Shown here piece by piece: positions 52,201-61,412 of a stretch of DNA of 64,000 nucleotides. Numbering within the stretch: the first letter of the stretch is position 1; every line of letters starts with the position of its first letter. A program made the position numbers and the translations under genes. Origin of the DNA: Streptomyces lomondensis (GTDB taxonomy: Bacteria > Actinomycetota > Actinomycetes > Streptomycetales > Streptomycetaceae); NCBI RefSeq assembly GCF_014651035.1, contig NZ_BMWC01000017.1, forward strand, positions 1-64,000, given 5' to 3'. The notes under the pieces were generated by a model, which was not told the DNA's origin, searched no databases, and worked only from the letters and a program-made list of their open reading frames with translations.

Positions 52201-52514
52201 GATCGTTCTCCTGGTTGATTCCTTCCCTTCCCCTTACACGCGTCCGGCTGTTGAATCGGTTCAGACGAGGAGTCTCTCTGGGAGACGTTCTCGGGCACGG
52301 ACAGATACCTTCGCAGCTGGTGCCGGTTGTAGCCTCGATCCCACAGCGCTCCATCTACGCGCGCATACTCCCCCTGAGGCCGTAGGGCGGCCCACTGCCG
52401 CCACCTCTCGCGTGGACAACGAGGTCCACTTCTCCCGGAGTCCACCCGATCCGGCCGCCGGCCAGCCGACGGTGCGACCGGTCGGGCGACTCCTTCCGGA
52501 CCGGAACGAAGGCT
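52201..52514. other. Promoter gap between AraC and SARP genes
   Basis: The 314-bp gap separates divergent genes. A minus frame with EYARVDGALWDRGYNRHQLR is open but has no known match. No clear promoter could be fixed. Confidence 0.35.
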
Positions 52515-55500
52515 GTGAAGCGCACGACGAACAACGACACGGAGGTCAAGGAGACGCCCACCGCGGCGGCGGACCTCTTCTGTGGCCTGCTGGGACCGGT
52601 CCTGGTCCGGCGGGCGGGGACCGTGCTCGATGTCGGGCCGCCCAAACGCCGCGGGCTCCTGGTGCGTCTGCTCCTGGAGGAGGGACGTGTCGTCTCCACC
52701 GACCGTCTGTGCGAGGACCTGTGGCCGGGACGCCCGCTGCCGAGGGCGGTGGTCTCCCTGCAGGCCGACATCAGCAGGCTGCGCACCGTGCTGGAGCCGG
52801 AGCGTCCCCGGCACGGCAAGGCCGGGCTGCTGGTGCGCGAGTCCAACGGGTACGCGCTGCGCGTACCGCCCGAGGCGCGGGACACCGTCCGTTTCGAGCG
52901 GGAGGTGGCCCGGGCCGGCCGCTTACTGGCGGGCGGCCGGGCGGCGGAGGCCCGCAGGGAGGTCGAGTACGCGCTGTCGCTGTGGCGGGGGACGGCGCTG
53001 CAGGACGTCAGGGACTACCTGTTCGCTGTGCGCCCGGCCACCCAGCTCGAGGAAGCCCGCGTCGCGGCCGAGGAACTGCACATCAGCACGCTGCTCCAGG
53101 ACGGCGAGGTGCGACAGGCCGTCAGCGCGGCCGAAGCGCTCACCGAGCGGCATCCGCTCCGGGAGGTGGCGTGGGGCCTGCTGCTGTGCGCCCTGTATTT
53201 CACCGGCCGTCACGCCGACGCCCTGGCACGGTTCCAGGAACTGCGCACACACCTGTCCGAGGACCTCGGCCTCCAGCCGAGCCCGGTGGTCAGCGAGCTG
53301 CAGGAGGCGATCCTCCGCCACGACCTCGCCTTCGTCACCCACACCTCGCGGTCCCTCGTCGCCGCAGGGTACGAGGACGCCCTGCTGTCGCGTGAACCGC
53401 GCGTTCTGGAGACCGTTCGCGGGTCCCGCGACGACGCCCGGCCCCAGCCGCGGCCGGGTTCGGCGGCGGACGGCACGGCACCGCGCGGCCTGCCCGACGA
53501 GGACCCCGCCGTGCTCCCGGCGGGCGGCCCCGGCCTGCGCCCCGCACAACTGCCGCCCGCTGCCGCCTTCTTCACCGGGCGCCGGGCCGAACTGGACGCC
53601 CTGCACGCGCTTGTGCCGAAGCAGGCCGGGAAGAGCGCCGCTCCCCCCGTCGCGGTCATCGGCGGGGTACCGGGCGTCGGCAAGACCACCGTCGCCCTTC
53701 ACTTCGCCCACCAGGTCAGCGGCTCCTTCCCCGACGGGCAGCTGTTCGCGGACCTCCGCGGCTTCGGCCCCGGCGGTGCCGCCATGGAGCCGGAGGAGGT
53801 TCTCCAGCAGTTCCTGATCTCACTGGGCGTGCCCCCGGCGGCCGTCCCCGCGCGCACCACCGCGTGCACCGCCCTGCTGCGCACCGTGCTGGCCGAGCGT
53901 CGCGTGCTGCTGGTACTGGACAACGCACGGGACGAGGACCAGGTCCGCCCCCTGCTGCCCGGTGCCTCCGGCTGCATGGTCGTGATCACCAGCCGCAACC
54001 AGCTGCACGGACTCGTCACCACCGCCGGAGCCCGGACCCTGACCCTGGACACACCGCCCGTGGCCGACGTCCGGGACGCGCTGGCCCGGCGCCTGGGAGC
54101 GCCACGCGTCCAGGCGGAACCCGAAGCCGCCGAGGAGATCATCCGTCTGTGTGCGCGGCTGCCGCTCGCCGTGGCCCTCGCCGCGGCACGCGCCACGCTG
54201 CATCCGGAGTTTCCCCTGGGGGCCCTGGCCGACGACATGCGGGCCGGCGAAGGCACCCTCGACGCCTTCAGCAGTTTCGACACGGCCGTCGACGTGCGCG
54301 CCGTCTTCTCCTGGTCGTACGGTGCGCTGACCCCGCCGGCCGCCCGGCTCTTCCGCCTGCTGGCCCTGCACCCGGGCCCCTGCTTCTCCGCGGCCGCCGC
54401 CGCGAGCCTGGCCGGCCTGCCGCCCGCCGACACCCGCCGCCTGCTCACCGAGCTCACCCGTACGCGCATGGTCAACGAACGTGCTCCTGGCCGCTTCGGC
54501 TTCCACGACCTGCTGCACATCTACGCCAGGGAGCTGGTCGGCGAACACGAGACGGAGACGGCGCGCACCGAGGCCCTCGTCCGCATGTATGACCACTATC
54601 TGCACACCGCGTCACTCAGCGGCCCGAGCATCACCCTCACGCCGTGGTCCGCCGTTCCGCCGCCCGTCCCCGGGGTGACACCGGAGCGCCTGGGCGACGA
54701 GCAGCAGGTCATGGCCTGGTACGCGACGGAACAGGCCGTACTCAGGGCCGTGCTGCGGCAGGCCGCGGACACGGGGTTCGACCGGCACGCCACCCACCTG
54801 GCCTGGCGGATCCAGGACTACCTGGTCACCCAGGGGCGTTTGTCGGAGGCGGCCGCGGTCTTCTTCATCGCACTGGGGGCGGCCCGGCGCTGCGGAGACC
54901 AGGTCGAGCAGGCGAGGCTGCACCGCGCGCTGGCCGGCTGTCTGGGCAAGGCGGGGCGGCACGAGGAGGCCATGACTCATATGAGTACGGCAGTGGCGCT
55001 GCTCGAGGGCTGTGACGAACCCGCGGAGCAGATTCATGTGCAGCTGGCGCTCGGGGCCATCCTGCACAGGGCCGGCGACGACGAAGCGGCCCTCGCCTGC
55101 GCCTTGAAGGGACTCGACATGGCGCGACGCTGCTCCGACGAGTTGCTGGAGACGGTCGCGTGCAAGGGGACGGCCTGGTACCTGACCGTGCTGGGCCGGC
55201 ACCTGGAGGCCCTGCCCTACTGTCAGCAGGCGATCGCCGACTTCCGCCGGCTGGGCTTACCGCACTGGGCGGCGTACGTGTGGAACACTCTCGGTCACGT
55301 CCACCACCACCTCGGAGATCACCGGCAGGCCATCGTGTGCTACCGGACCGCTCTCGACCTGATGGAGCGGGCGGGAGACCGGTTCACGCCCGTGGGAACA
55401 CTGGTGCGGCTCGGCGACACCCACCTGAGCGCGGGTGACCTGGCCGCGGCCAGGCAGACATGGACGCTCGCGCTGGAACTCGCCGAGGAGCGTCCGGAGG

Positions 55501-55562
55501 TGCATCCGCTCCCGGAGATACGGCAGCGGCTGGCGGACACCGGCGAGCAGCACGGCGACTGA
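52515..55562 (+). CDS. AfsR/SARP-type regulator with NB-ARC and TPR domains
   Basis: The 1,015-residue protein starts with GTG. Residues 20-115 form an OmpR-type DNA-binding domain (GPPKRRGLLVRLLLEEGRVV), 120-270 the BTAD domain (VSELQEAILRHDLA at its end), about 345-680 an NB-ARC ATPase with P-loop GGVPGVGKTT at 383-392 and VLLVLDNARDEDQVRPLLPG, and the C-terminus a TPR array (about 770-1000). AfsR-like proteins activate secondary-metabolite genes. No biosynthetic cluster is adjacent, so its target lies elsewhere or it is a global regulator. Confidence 0.9.
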   Translation: MKRTTNNDTEVKETPTAAADLFCGLLGPVLVRRAGTVLDVGPPKRRGLLVRLLLEEGRVVSTDRLCEDLWPGRPLPRAVVSLQADISRLRTVLEPERPRHGKAGLLVRESNGYALRVPPEARDTVRFEREVARAGRLLAGGRAAEARREVEYALSLWRGTALQDVRDYLFAVRPATQLEEARVAAEELHISTLLQDGEVRQAVSAAEALTERHPLREVAWGLLLCALYFTGRHADALARFQELRTHLSEDLGLQPSPVVSELQEAILRHDLAFVTHTSRSLVAAGYEDALLSREPRVLETVRGSRDDARPQPRPGSAADGTAPRGLPDEDPAVLPAGGPGLRPAQLPPAAAFFTGRRAELDALHALVPKQAGKSAAPPVAVIGGVPGVGKTTVALHFAHQVSGSFPDGQLFADLRGFGPGGAAMEPEEVLQQFLISLGVPPAAVPARTTACTALLRTVLAERRVLLVLDNARDEDQVRPLLPGASGCMVVITSRNQLHGLVTTAGARTLTLDTPPVADVRDALARRLGAPRVQAEPEAAEEIIRLCARLPLAVALAAARATLHPEFPLGALADDMRAGEGTLDAFSSFDTAVDVRAVFSWSYGALTPPAARLFRLLALHPGPCFSAAAAASLAGLPPADTRRLLTELTRTRMVNERAPGRFGFHDLLHIYARELVGEHETETARTEALVRMYDHYLHTASLSGPSITLTPWSAVPPPVPGVTPERLGDEQQVMAWYATEQAVLRAVLRQAADTGFDRHATHLAWRIQDYLVTQGRLSEAAAVFFIALGAARRCGDQVEQARLHRALAGCLGKAGRHEEAMTHMSTAVALLEGCDEPAEQIHVQLALGAILHRAGDDEAALACALKGLDMARRCSDELLETVACKGTAWYLTVLGRHLEALPYCQQAIADFRRLGLPHWAAYVWNTLGHVHHHLGDHRQAIVCYRTALDLMERAGDRFTPVGTLVRLGDTHLSAGDLAAARQTWTLALELAEERPEVHPLPEIRQRLADTGEQHGD

Positions 55563-55665
55563 CCCGAGAGCGTTCGCGAAGCCGCCGCTACCGGTGAACC
55601 GCCGGGGCCCGGCCGTCGTTGCATGATGCATACCGGGGGGTCGGCAGGCGACGCAGGAGTGGTCC

Positions 55666-55908
55666 ATGGATTGCGAACAGCTGAAGTTTGACCTTGCGGC
55701 CGAAACACTGGCTGGACGGAACGGACCGGACAGCCCGGTACCGGCCTCGCACGTCGAAACGTGCGAGCGCTGCCGGCGGGAACGCGCGCAACTGCACGAG
55801 GTCGTCCGGCTGCTGTCCGGTGTGCCGCCGCACGAGTGGGACGGCGTCCCCGAACCCGATCCCGAACGGGCCCTCGCACGCCTTCGTGCGGACTCGGGAC
55901 TCAGCTGA
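55666..55908 (+). CDS. Small soluble zinc anti-sigma-like protein
   Basis: AGGAG lies 7 bp before the ATG. The 80-residue protein carries the ZAS pattern H29-X3-C33-X2-C36 (HVETCERC) after an N-terminal helix with C3. It has no transmembrane segment, so it would be a cytosolic, possibly redox-sensitive anti-sigma factor like RsrA. Its 3' end overlaps the convergent sigma gene by 8 bp. Pairing with that sigma is inferred. Confidence 0.72.
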   Translation: MDCEQLKFDLAAETLAGRNGPDSPVPASHVETCERCRRERAQLHEVVRLLSGVPPHEWDGVPEPDPERALARLRADSGLS

Positions 55909-56482
55909 TGACGTTCCGGCCTGCCAGAGCCTTCCTCAGGGCACGCAACGCGTAGTAGGAACGGGACTTGACCGTCCCCTGGGGTATGCCGAGCTGTGCG
56001 GCGACCTGGGCGACGCTGCGCTCCTCGACGTACATGAGCCGCACGATCTCGCGGTGCTGTTCCCTCAGCTCGTCGAAGGCTTCCCGCACCACGTGGGAGG
56101 TCAGGAGCCGGTCGACGGCGTCCTGCACCGGGACGTCCAGCAGCTCGACCGACCCGTTCTCCGGCGGGCGGATCCGCCGCGCACGGTGATGGTCGATGAC
56201 CAGGTTCTTCACGACCGTGAACAGCCACGGCCGGGCTTCCTCGACCTTCATGCCCAGGGTGGAGGCATGCTTCCACGCCCGGACCATGGCCTCCTGGAGG
56301 ACGTCCTCGGCCCGGTGCCAGTCGCCGTCGAGCAGGCGGGCGGCGAAGCTCAGCAGCAGTGTCCCGTGCTCGGCGTACAACTGCCGGACGAAGTCCTCGC
56401 GGTGGCCGCTCAGGATCTCGTCCGAGCGTCTCGTCGTGCCGTCGGTGCCCGTGCGGGGCCCGGCGTCCGTGGTCCACCTCAT
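55901..56482 (-). CDS. ECF sigma factor (SigE/SigM-like)
   Basis: The 193-residue protein has region 2 (FVRQLYAEHGTLLLSFAARL, HRAEDVLQEAMVRAWKHAST, RPWLFTVVKNLVIDHHRARR) and region 4 (REIVRLMYVEERSVAQVAAQ, LGIPQGTVKSRSYYALRALR). It is convergent with the zinc anti-sigma-like gene with 8 bp of 3' overlap, an unusual arrangement since most such pairs are co-directional. It is related to the broken sigma at 48736-49245. Confidence 0.88.
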   Translation of the reverse strand: MRWTTDAGPRTGTDGTTRRSDEILSGHREDFVRQLYAEHGTLLLSFAARLLDGDWHRAEDVLQEAMVRAWKHASTLGMKVEEARPWLFTVVKNLVIDHHRARRIRPPENGSVELLDVPVQDAVDRLLTSHVVREAFDELREQHREIVRLMYVEERSVAQVAAQLGIPQGTVKSRSYYALRALRKALAGRNVIS

Positions 56483-56678
56483 TCTGTGGCGCCCTCATCC
56501 GTCGATCAGGTTGGTTCCGGCAGGCCCCCGGGCAGAACGCGGGGGACGGCACCACACTGATCGGGTGGACTTGGACGATTCTTGTCGTTTCTCTGTCGGA
56601 CACCAGGCCCATGGCGTGCGCCCGCGGCCGTCCGGACACTCCGTACGACCGCGGGCGCACTCGTTCGCCGTCGCCGGT

Positions 56679-57029
56679 TCACGCCTGCCGACGGATGCCA
56701 GGAGAATCCGGGCGTGCGACGGCTTTGGCGTACTCGGCCCGGAGCGTGTGCACCAGCGCCCTGGCCCCCAGCCGGTGCAGCAGACGCTTGCGCAGCTCCT
56801 TGCGCTGCCAGGGCGTGGTGGCACCCCAGATCCCGTCGGCTGTCAGGGACGGATTGGCCAGTGCCCAGATGAAGCACGCGCGCACCAGCGGGCAGCTACG
56901 GCACATCGCTTCGGCCGCGACGACTTCCGGGTTGTGCGGGGCATAGGTCTCGGGGAAGAACCCGTAGTTCGTCGTACACGGCTCGTCGCCCTTCATCGGG
57001 GGCATCGGCAGGCGGCGTCGGTTCCCCAT
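56679..57029 (-). CDS. WhiB-family iron-sulfur regulator
   Basis: The 116-residue protein has the four cluster ligands C18, C43, C46 and C52 (CX24CX2CX5C) and the GIWGATTPWQRKELRKRL turn with the basic DNA-contact helix. Start may instead be the Met of MPPMKG. WhiB proteins bind a [4Fe-4S] cluster and sigma factors. A 54-codon frame (MVNRAAVRLVELHETAVGSG onward, 56993-57157) overlaps its 5' end and might be an upstream coupled ORF. Confidence 0.88.
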   Translation of the reverse strand: MGNRRRLPMPPMKGDEPCTTNYGFFPETYAPHNPEVVAAEAMCRSCPLVRACFIWALANPSLTADGIWGATTPWQRKELRKRLLHRLGARALVHTLRAEYAKAVARPDSPGIRRQA

Positions 57030-57257
57030 CGGTGGTGCGTGTCCTTTCTCAGCTCCACGAGCGCCTGTGCACGGAGCTCCGGCTGGAAGATGCCAGTACC
57101 GCTCCCCACGGCTGTTTCGTGTAGCTCGACGAGCCGTACGGCTGCCCGGTTCACCATGTCGGTCACTTCGACCGTGCTTCCGTCACCACGTGCTCCGTCA
57201 GCGGCCGGTCGACGATCACCGCGCGCAGGCGCTGCGCCCGGCATAGGCGGCCACACG

Positions 57258-57465
57258 AACTGGGCGTCGTCCGCCGGAGGACCCCTACCCGCTGTGGCAG
57301 GGCGCCGAGGGGCCGGTGGCGGTGGTTCCCCTGTTCACGCTGTACGACTACTCGTTCCGCGCGCCGGGCGCCACCACGACCGAGCAGTCGCTGCGCCTCG
57401 CGCACGACGCGGGCATCGTCTGCTCCGATGAGTACTTCTTCCGCCCCGACCTGTACCCAGGCCGT
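57258..57465 (+). pseudogene. Metallophosphoesterase C-terminal scrap
   Basis: The plus strand encodes EDPYPLWQGAEGPVAVVPLF, TLYDYSFRAPGATTTEQSLR and DAGIVCSDEYFFRPDLYPGR, matching the middle of actinobacterial calcineurin-like phosphoesterases. It is cut on the right by the IS110 scrap at about 57460. No metal-binding start motif remains. Confidence 0.5.
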
Positions 57466-57945
57466 GAGGCCTGTGCCGGGCCGGTGCAGGTTGCCGGTCT
57501 TGCGGCCAGAGTCCCGTGGGACCGGCGCGAGGCCGGCGTGGGCGGCGAGGTGGACGGCGTCCTTGTGGGCGGACAGGTCGCCGACGATCGCCAGGAACTC
57601 GGCGCCGAGGACCGGGCAAATGCCCGGCAGGGACTCGATGATCCCGGCTCGGTCGTCGGTGCGGAACAAGGCGGTGATCTCCGCCTCGTTCTCCTTGATC
57701 CGCTCGTCCAGTTCGAGGATGCGGTGCGCCAGCTCCTTCACCAGCCGGGCCGCCAGGTCTTCGCCCGGCAGCGACGTCTGCTACGAGGCCGCAGCCTCCA
57801 TGGCTCGCTCGGGGAAGACGGCCGCGCTGCGGGCACAGCCCCGTGGTCGGCCTCTGGTATCCAGTCAGCAGGACGAGGCCGGGCCGCTTGCGGTACTCGA
57901 AGGCCCGCTCCAGGGCCGGGCAGATCCCGACCATTTCCCGCAGTC
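57457..57945 (-). pseudogene. IS110-family transposase C-terminal scrap
   Basis: Reading leftward, PALERAFEYRKRPGLVLLTG shifts frame, then LAHRILELDERIKENEAEIT, ALFRTDDRAGIIESLPGICP and AGLAPVPRDSGRKTGNLHRP follow. This is the transposase_20 domain of IS110-type recombinases. The catalytic N-terminal DEDD part and the final residues are missing. Confidence 0.7.
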
Positions 57946-58150
57946 AGAGCGTCCAAGGTGCCCCACCCGCCGCACTGAGACTCGGCGCATCTCGCGGGAA
58001 ATTCACTGTGATCAATACGCGAGACGACCGAACCCCGAACAGATCTTCCTCGTAGCAACGGGTGTCCAGCGGGCGCAGAACGCCGCCGTCGCCGCGCGAT
58101 CGACGGGGCTCTGCTCCGGCCCGCTCCATCAAGCAGCAGGAAAGAAGACC

Positions 58151-58687
58151 GTGAACACACCCTGGAAGAAGATCCTGGCCAGCCTGGTCGGCCCCCTGGC
58201 CCTCACCGCTCTGGCCCTCACGACCGCCCCCGGCGCACAGGCCGCACCCCAGGCCGGCGCGGCAGCGCAGGGCACCGTATGGGAGATCTGGAACAACTAC
58301 AACGGCCTGTTCCTCACGGACGACGGCTTCGGCACCGGCCAGGGCGACGTCTACGCGGCGCCCGGGACCAACCGCAGCGACCAACTCTGGCACGAGCGCG
58401 CCGGATACCGACGCTCCAACGCGTCAACCGGATACTGCCTGTGGAACGGGTCCGACCATGGGGATGAGTGGAACAAGAACGTCCATACCTTCGGCTGCGG
58501 TGACGGCACGCACTGGAGGCAGCAATGGTTCCATTACTCACACCCAGGCGGCGTAGTGATCAAGACATGGGACAACTACTGTCTGACATCGGGGGACAGG
58601 GTTCGCGATGATGGCGGTCGGGACGTCTGGCTAGAGCCCTGCAGAGCTACCAAGACGCAGCTCTGGTCGGTCCGCCCCGTCTTCTGA
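58151..58687 (+). CDS. Secreted ricin-B-like lectin-fold protein
   Basis: From the GTG the 178-residue protein has a Sec signal peptide (KKILASLVGPLALTALALTT, cleavage near residue 31 after AQA). The mature part is a single beta-trefoil-like domain with IWNNYNGLFLTDDG, SNASTGYCLWNG, WDNYCLTSGDR and the closing QLWSV, similar to RICIN domains; four Cys may form two disulfides. It probably binds sugars or surfaces outside the cell. No enzyme domain is attached. Confidence 0.72.
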   Translation: MNTPWKKILASLVGPLALTALALTTAPGAQAAPQAGAAAQGTVWEIWNNYNGLFLTDDGFGTGQGDVYAAPGTNRSDQLWHERAGYRRSNASTGYCLWNGSDHGDEWNKNVHTFGCGDGTHWRQQWFHYSHPGGVVIKTWDNYCLTSGDRVRDDGGRDVWLEPCRATKTQLWSVRPVF

Positions 58688-58932
58688 CACCGACGGCGCC
58701 CGGCATAACCGGCGCACCTCACGTCTCATCGTGGCTGACGTCCAAGAAGACAAAGTGCGGACTTCCCCTACTGCCTCACATGCCTCACATGCCTCACCGA
58801 TCGTCGCGACCCCGGATAAGGCCGGCGCTCGGCAGCGTGAGCGCTGAACCACCTTGAAAGTGATACCGAGGACTCCGCCTGCACAAGCAGTCCCGGGGGC
58901 CGTGGACGGCCGACGGCGTGACCATGAGGAAT

Positions 58933-58960
58933 GCCCGCAGCCGGCCCAACGGCTGCGGGC
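58933..58960 (-). terminator. Strong hairpin after the small membrane gene
   Basis: GCCCGCAGCCG (58933) and CGGCTGCGGGC (58950) form an 11-bp perfect stem with a 6-nt loop, 29 bp past the stop at 58989 of the leftward small gene. Upstream, at 58773-58797, a 9-bp unit (GCCTCACAT) is repeated nearly three times. Confidence 0.65.
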
Positions 58961-58988
58961 AGTCCTCGGTTCTGGTCGGTCGGGGTGG

Positions 58989-59156
58989 TTACTCGCGTGT
59001 TGCTGCGCCCTTTGGGATCCAGCGGGTGAGCTTGTTGATGCGGCGGCAGGGGCGGCAGTCAGTCGGGGGCTCGTGCTCGCCGCGCAGATGGATCATGACG
59101 GAGAGTCCGGTGACGACGGCACCGAGGACGATCAGCACGTACAACACGTCGAACAT
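58989..59156 (-). CDS. 55-residue membrane protein of a conjugative-element relic
   Basis: The frame from ATG 59156 encodes MFDVLYVLIVLGAVVTGLSV and continues HLRGEHEPPTDCRPCRRINK to a TAA. There is one N-terminal transmembrane helix and a CxxC pair in the cytosolic tail. It follows the frameshifted gene at 59182-59640 on the same strand, in the context of RacP-like relics. Function is unknown. Confidence 0.55.
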   Translation of the reverse strand: MFDVLYVLIVLGAVVTGLSVMIHLRGEHEPPTDCRPCRRINKLTRWIPKGAATRE

Positions 59157-59181
59157 GGTCCGTATGAGGATCTCCCCCTTG

Positions 59182-59640
59182 TCAGTTCTGGGCAGTGGCG
59201 CCGGTGGCCAGGCCGAGGGTTATGCGGCGGGTTTGCTCGGCGTCCAGTTCCTCGTGCAGCCGGGCGGCTTCCGTGCCATCAGGTTGTCGCCTTCGCCGCG
59301 CGATGCCACGGTGCGCGTTGTCCACAGCGACGACGTACGCGTGATGGCCGTGCAGCCAGCTGCCCTTGCTGGTCGGCTCGGCCAGCGCCTCCCACCGGAC
59401 GTCGACCAGGTGCCGGGCCCGGTTCCGCTCGGCGCGGGCCTCTTCCTCCGCAGCGAGCGCGGCGCACGTCGTTGTACTGCCCCACCGCGAGGCTCAGCGT
59501 CATGAGCCGCTTGGCCTCGGCGTTGAGCCCGGGGGAAGCCAGGCGTCGCGGGCCCTGAGGACCGCCCTGGCCACGGGGCTGTCGGTGTCTTCCAGGTCGG
59601 TGATGCCGTTGAGGCCCTCGACGGTGATGGGTGCGGTCAC
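59182..59640 (-). pseudogene. Conserved element gene with two frameshifts
   Basis: AAGGAG precedes GTG 59640. The product reads VTAPITVEGLNGITDLEDTD and SPVARAVLRARDAWLP, shifts by -1 near 59534 to LNAEAKRLMTLSLAVGQYND, shifts by +1 near 59467 to LAAEEEARAERNRARHLVDV, and ends DAEQTRRITLGLATGATAQN. The two shifts cancel in length but a stop lies in the unshifted frame. Function is unknown. Confidence 0.55.
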
Positions 59641-59788
59641 GTTGGTCTCCTTGGTTCGGTTGTCGGGGTCGATCCCTGCGGACTTGAGGTCGGGGCAGAC
59701 GGTCTGGCGCACGCAGCGCGCCGCCTCGGCCAGCGACCGGACATTCGTCTAGCCCGCCATCCACGCCTCGGCGAGCAGCCGGGCCCGG

Positions 59789-60025
59789 GTCGATCACGGT
59801 GGCGACCGCTCGGGGGCCTTTGCCCATGTCCCGGCGGATCCGGCCAACGAGGTGGTCACGGTCTGGCCGACGTTCCCGGCGGCTGCCCAGCAGGCCATGC
59901 CCCCAGACCGTGCGCCAGGCGGGAAATCCGCAGGCAGAGCCCGCCACTTGCAGCCCGGATCTACTCTCAGGCCGGGGTGGGCAACAGCCCTTCGAGCAGG
60001 GCTCATTCGGCGTTCGTGGTGTGTC
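59789..60025 (-). pseudogene. IS5-family transposase N-terminal scrap
   Basis: The minus strand holds ALLEGLLPTPA, then GCKWRALPADFP, WRTVWG and RIRRDMGKGPRAVATVID in shifting frames, which is the N-terminal region of an IS5-type transposase up to the first catalytic Asp. It is inserted within the conjugative-element relic. Confidence 0.55.
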
Positions 60026-60107
60026 CGAGGGGTGGCGGCGAGAGCCCATGGCGAGGGCCTTCGGGCTGTGCGGTGGTTGGCCCGCCGTCCGAGCGGACCA
60101 CCGCAGG

Positions 60108-60527
60108 TCAGGAGCTGTTGATGAGGTCGAGGGTGGATTCGATGGAGTTGAGCTGGGCGACGATGTGCTTGACCCACTTGTCGCCCGGGTGGGCTGCGGC
60201 GTGCGGGGCGACGGTGCCGGTGATTGAACCGACGGAACTCGGTCAGCTTCTCCCTGACCACCGCCCGTTCTTATGCCTCCAGCACCGCCCGCTCGGCTCC
60301 GAGCTGATAGCCCGCCTGCCGGGTCCAGGTCAGCGGGGGCCAGCCCTTCTCCGCGGCCTGGTCCTTCAGCGCGGCGAGTCCGGAGCGGACCTGACTGGCG
60401 ACAGGTCGCTGGCGCGTACCAACTGGTGGAACTCAAGGCCGACGGGCCGGGCCTCGAACAGCACGAACCGCAGGGTGTCCGCGTGGCGTCCGGCGGCATC
60501 GCCCCGTCGCCGTGAGGCGCGGGGCAT
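60108..60527 (-). pseudogene. RacP-like protein of a conjugative element, inactivated
   Basis: From ATG 60527: ADTLRFVLFEARPVGLEFHQ, LKDQAAEKGWPPLTWTRQAG, AERAVLEA, then an in-frame TAA, ERAVVREKLTEFRRF, a 1-bp frameshift, and ITGTVAPHAAAHPGDKWVKH with AQLNSIESTLDLINSS at the end. This matches RacP proteins encoded on Streptomyces plasmids and integrative elements. The premature stop and frameshift show it is dead. Confidence 0.6.
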
Positions 60528-60529
60528 CC

Positions 60530-60721
60530 TCATTCGCCCTTGAGCAGGCGGGCCAGTTCGTCATCGACATCGACCTTGCCGGTGTCGACGGCCGTCTCGA
60601 TCCAGTCCAACGTCGCCCGCACCCGGGCGACGTTCTCGTGCACGAGCGTGCGTTTGTCGTCGTCCAGAGTGCGGTCCCGCAGGCCCGGAACGGTCCGGCC
60701 AGCGGCGGCCACGAAACGCAC
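60530..60721 (-). CDS. Small element-borne protein, 5' end replaced
   Basis: The 63-residue frame contains TLDDDKRTLVHENVARVRAT and LDWIETAVDTGKVDVDDELA, a helical sequence typical of small genes beside racP. Its stop is 2 bp before the racP start, so the two were coupled. The upstream end joins the AraC remnant at about 60717, so the original start is probably lost. Confidence 0.45.
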   Translation of the reverse strand: MRFVAAAGRTVPGLRDRTLDDDKRTLVHENVARVRATLDWIETAVDTGKVDVDDELARLLKGE

Positions 60722-60895
60722 ACCACGTCTCCGTACGCCACGTCCACCGGCTCTTCCAGTAACAGGACACCACCGTCAGCCGCTGGATCCAGCACCGCCG
60801 GCTGGAAGCCTGCCGGCGTGAACTCGGCCGCGCCTTCCGAGCGGCCTACGGCCTGTCCCCCCGCGAGTGGCGCGCCATCGCCCAGCACGGCAAGT
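60718..60895 (+). pseudogene. AraC C-terminal remnant (second copy)
   Basis: Nearly identical to the minus-strand AraC gene at 51220-51490, from GCACACCACGTCTC to the C-terminal ...GLSPREWRAIAQHGKS. About 69 bp are deleted between two CAGCCGC-like repeats (the segment RPHRADVSVTAVAHRFGFTS of the intact gene). The frame is broken at both ends. Confidence 0.75.
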
Positions 60896-61094
60896 CCGTG
60901 CGACCACCGAGCACGCATCTGCCCTTCATGTGGTCGGGGGTGAACCGCTCGTGCCGCCCTGCCGTAGAGCCGTGGGAGGCTCGCGGTCCGTACGGCGCCG
61001 GAGAAGGCCACCGAGTAGTGCGCCACGTGAACCGGCCGCGCCCGCCTCCCTCCACAGAAACCACGAGATCGACCGAATCCTTCGGGGGCACATC

Positions 61095-61412
61095 ATGAAG
61101 AACAACACGCCTTACCGGCCCGCCGGCGCACGCCCCATCGCGGCCGGAAACCTGCTGCGCCGGCTGTACCTGGCGGTCTGTGCCGCCGTTCTCGTCTGGT
61201 CCCTGGCGGACCAGGTGGCGATCGAGCATGCGGACGCCAGCTTCTCCGCCGTCTGGCCGCTGCTGCTGACCGCGCCCGGCAGCCTTGTGTGGCTCGTGCT
61301 GCCGGGCGAGCCGCTGGTCAGCTATGTTGCGGCCGTCTTGCTGGGCGCGGTCGTCAACGCCTGGGGCTGGGGATGGCTGGTGCGGAAGGTCATGGGCGGT
61401 GAGAGGGCGTGA
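61095..61412 (+). CDS. SCO4225-family membrane protein
   Basis: The 105-residue protein has three hydrophobic helices (LYLAVCAAVLVWSLAD, WPLLLTAPGSLVWLVLPGEP, LVSYVAAVLLGAVVNAWGWG). The family is common in Streptomyces and has no known function. Its stop overlaps the carboxypeptidase start (GTGA). A fragment of a second copy is at 51140-51198. Confidence 0.78.
   Translation: MKNNTPYRPAGARPIAAGNLLRRLYLAVCAAVLVWSLADQVAIEHADASFSAVWPLLLTAPGSLVWLVLPGEPLVSYVAAVLLGAVVNAWGWGWLVRKVMGGERA

Noticed and set aside
58773..58797. 9-bp GCCTCACAT repeats as an operator
   Set aside because: Less than three copies, no adjacent regulator or promoter; probably a slippage product.
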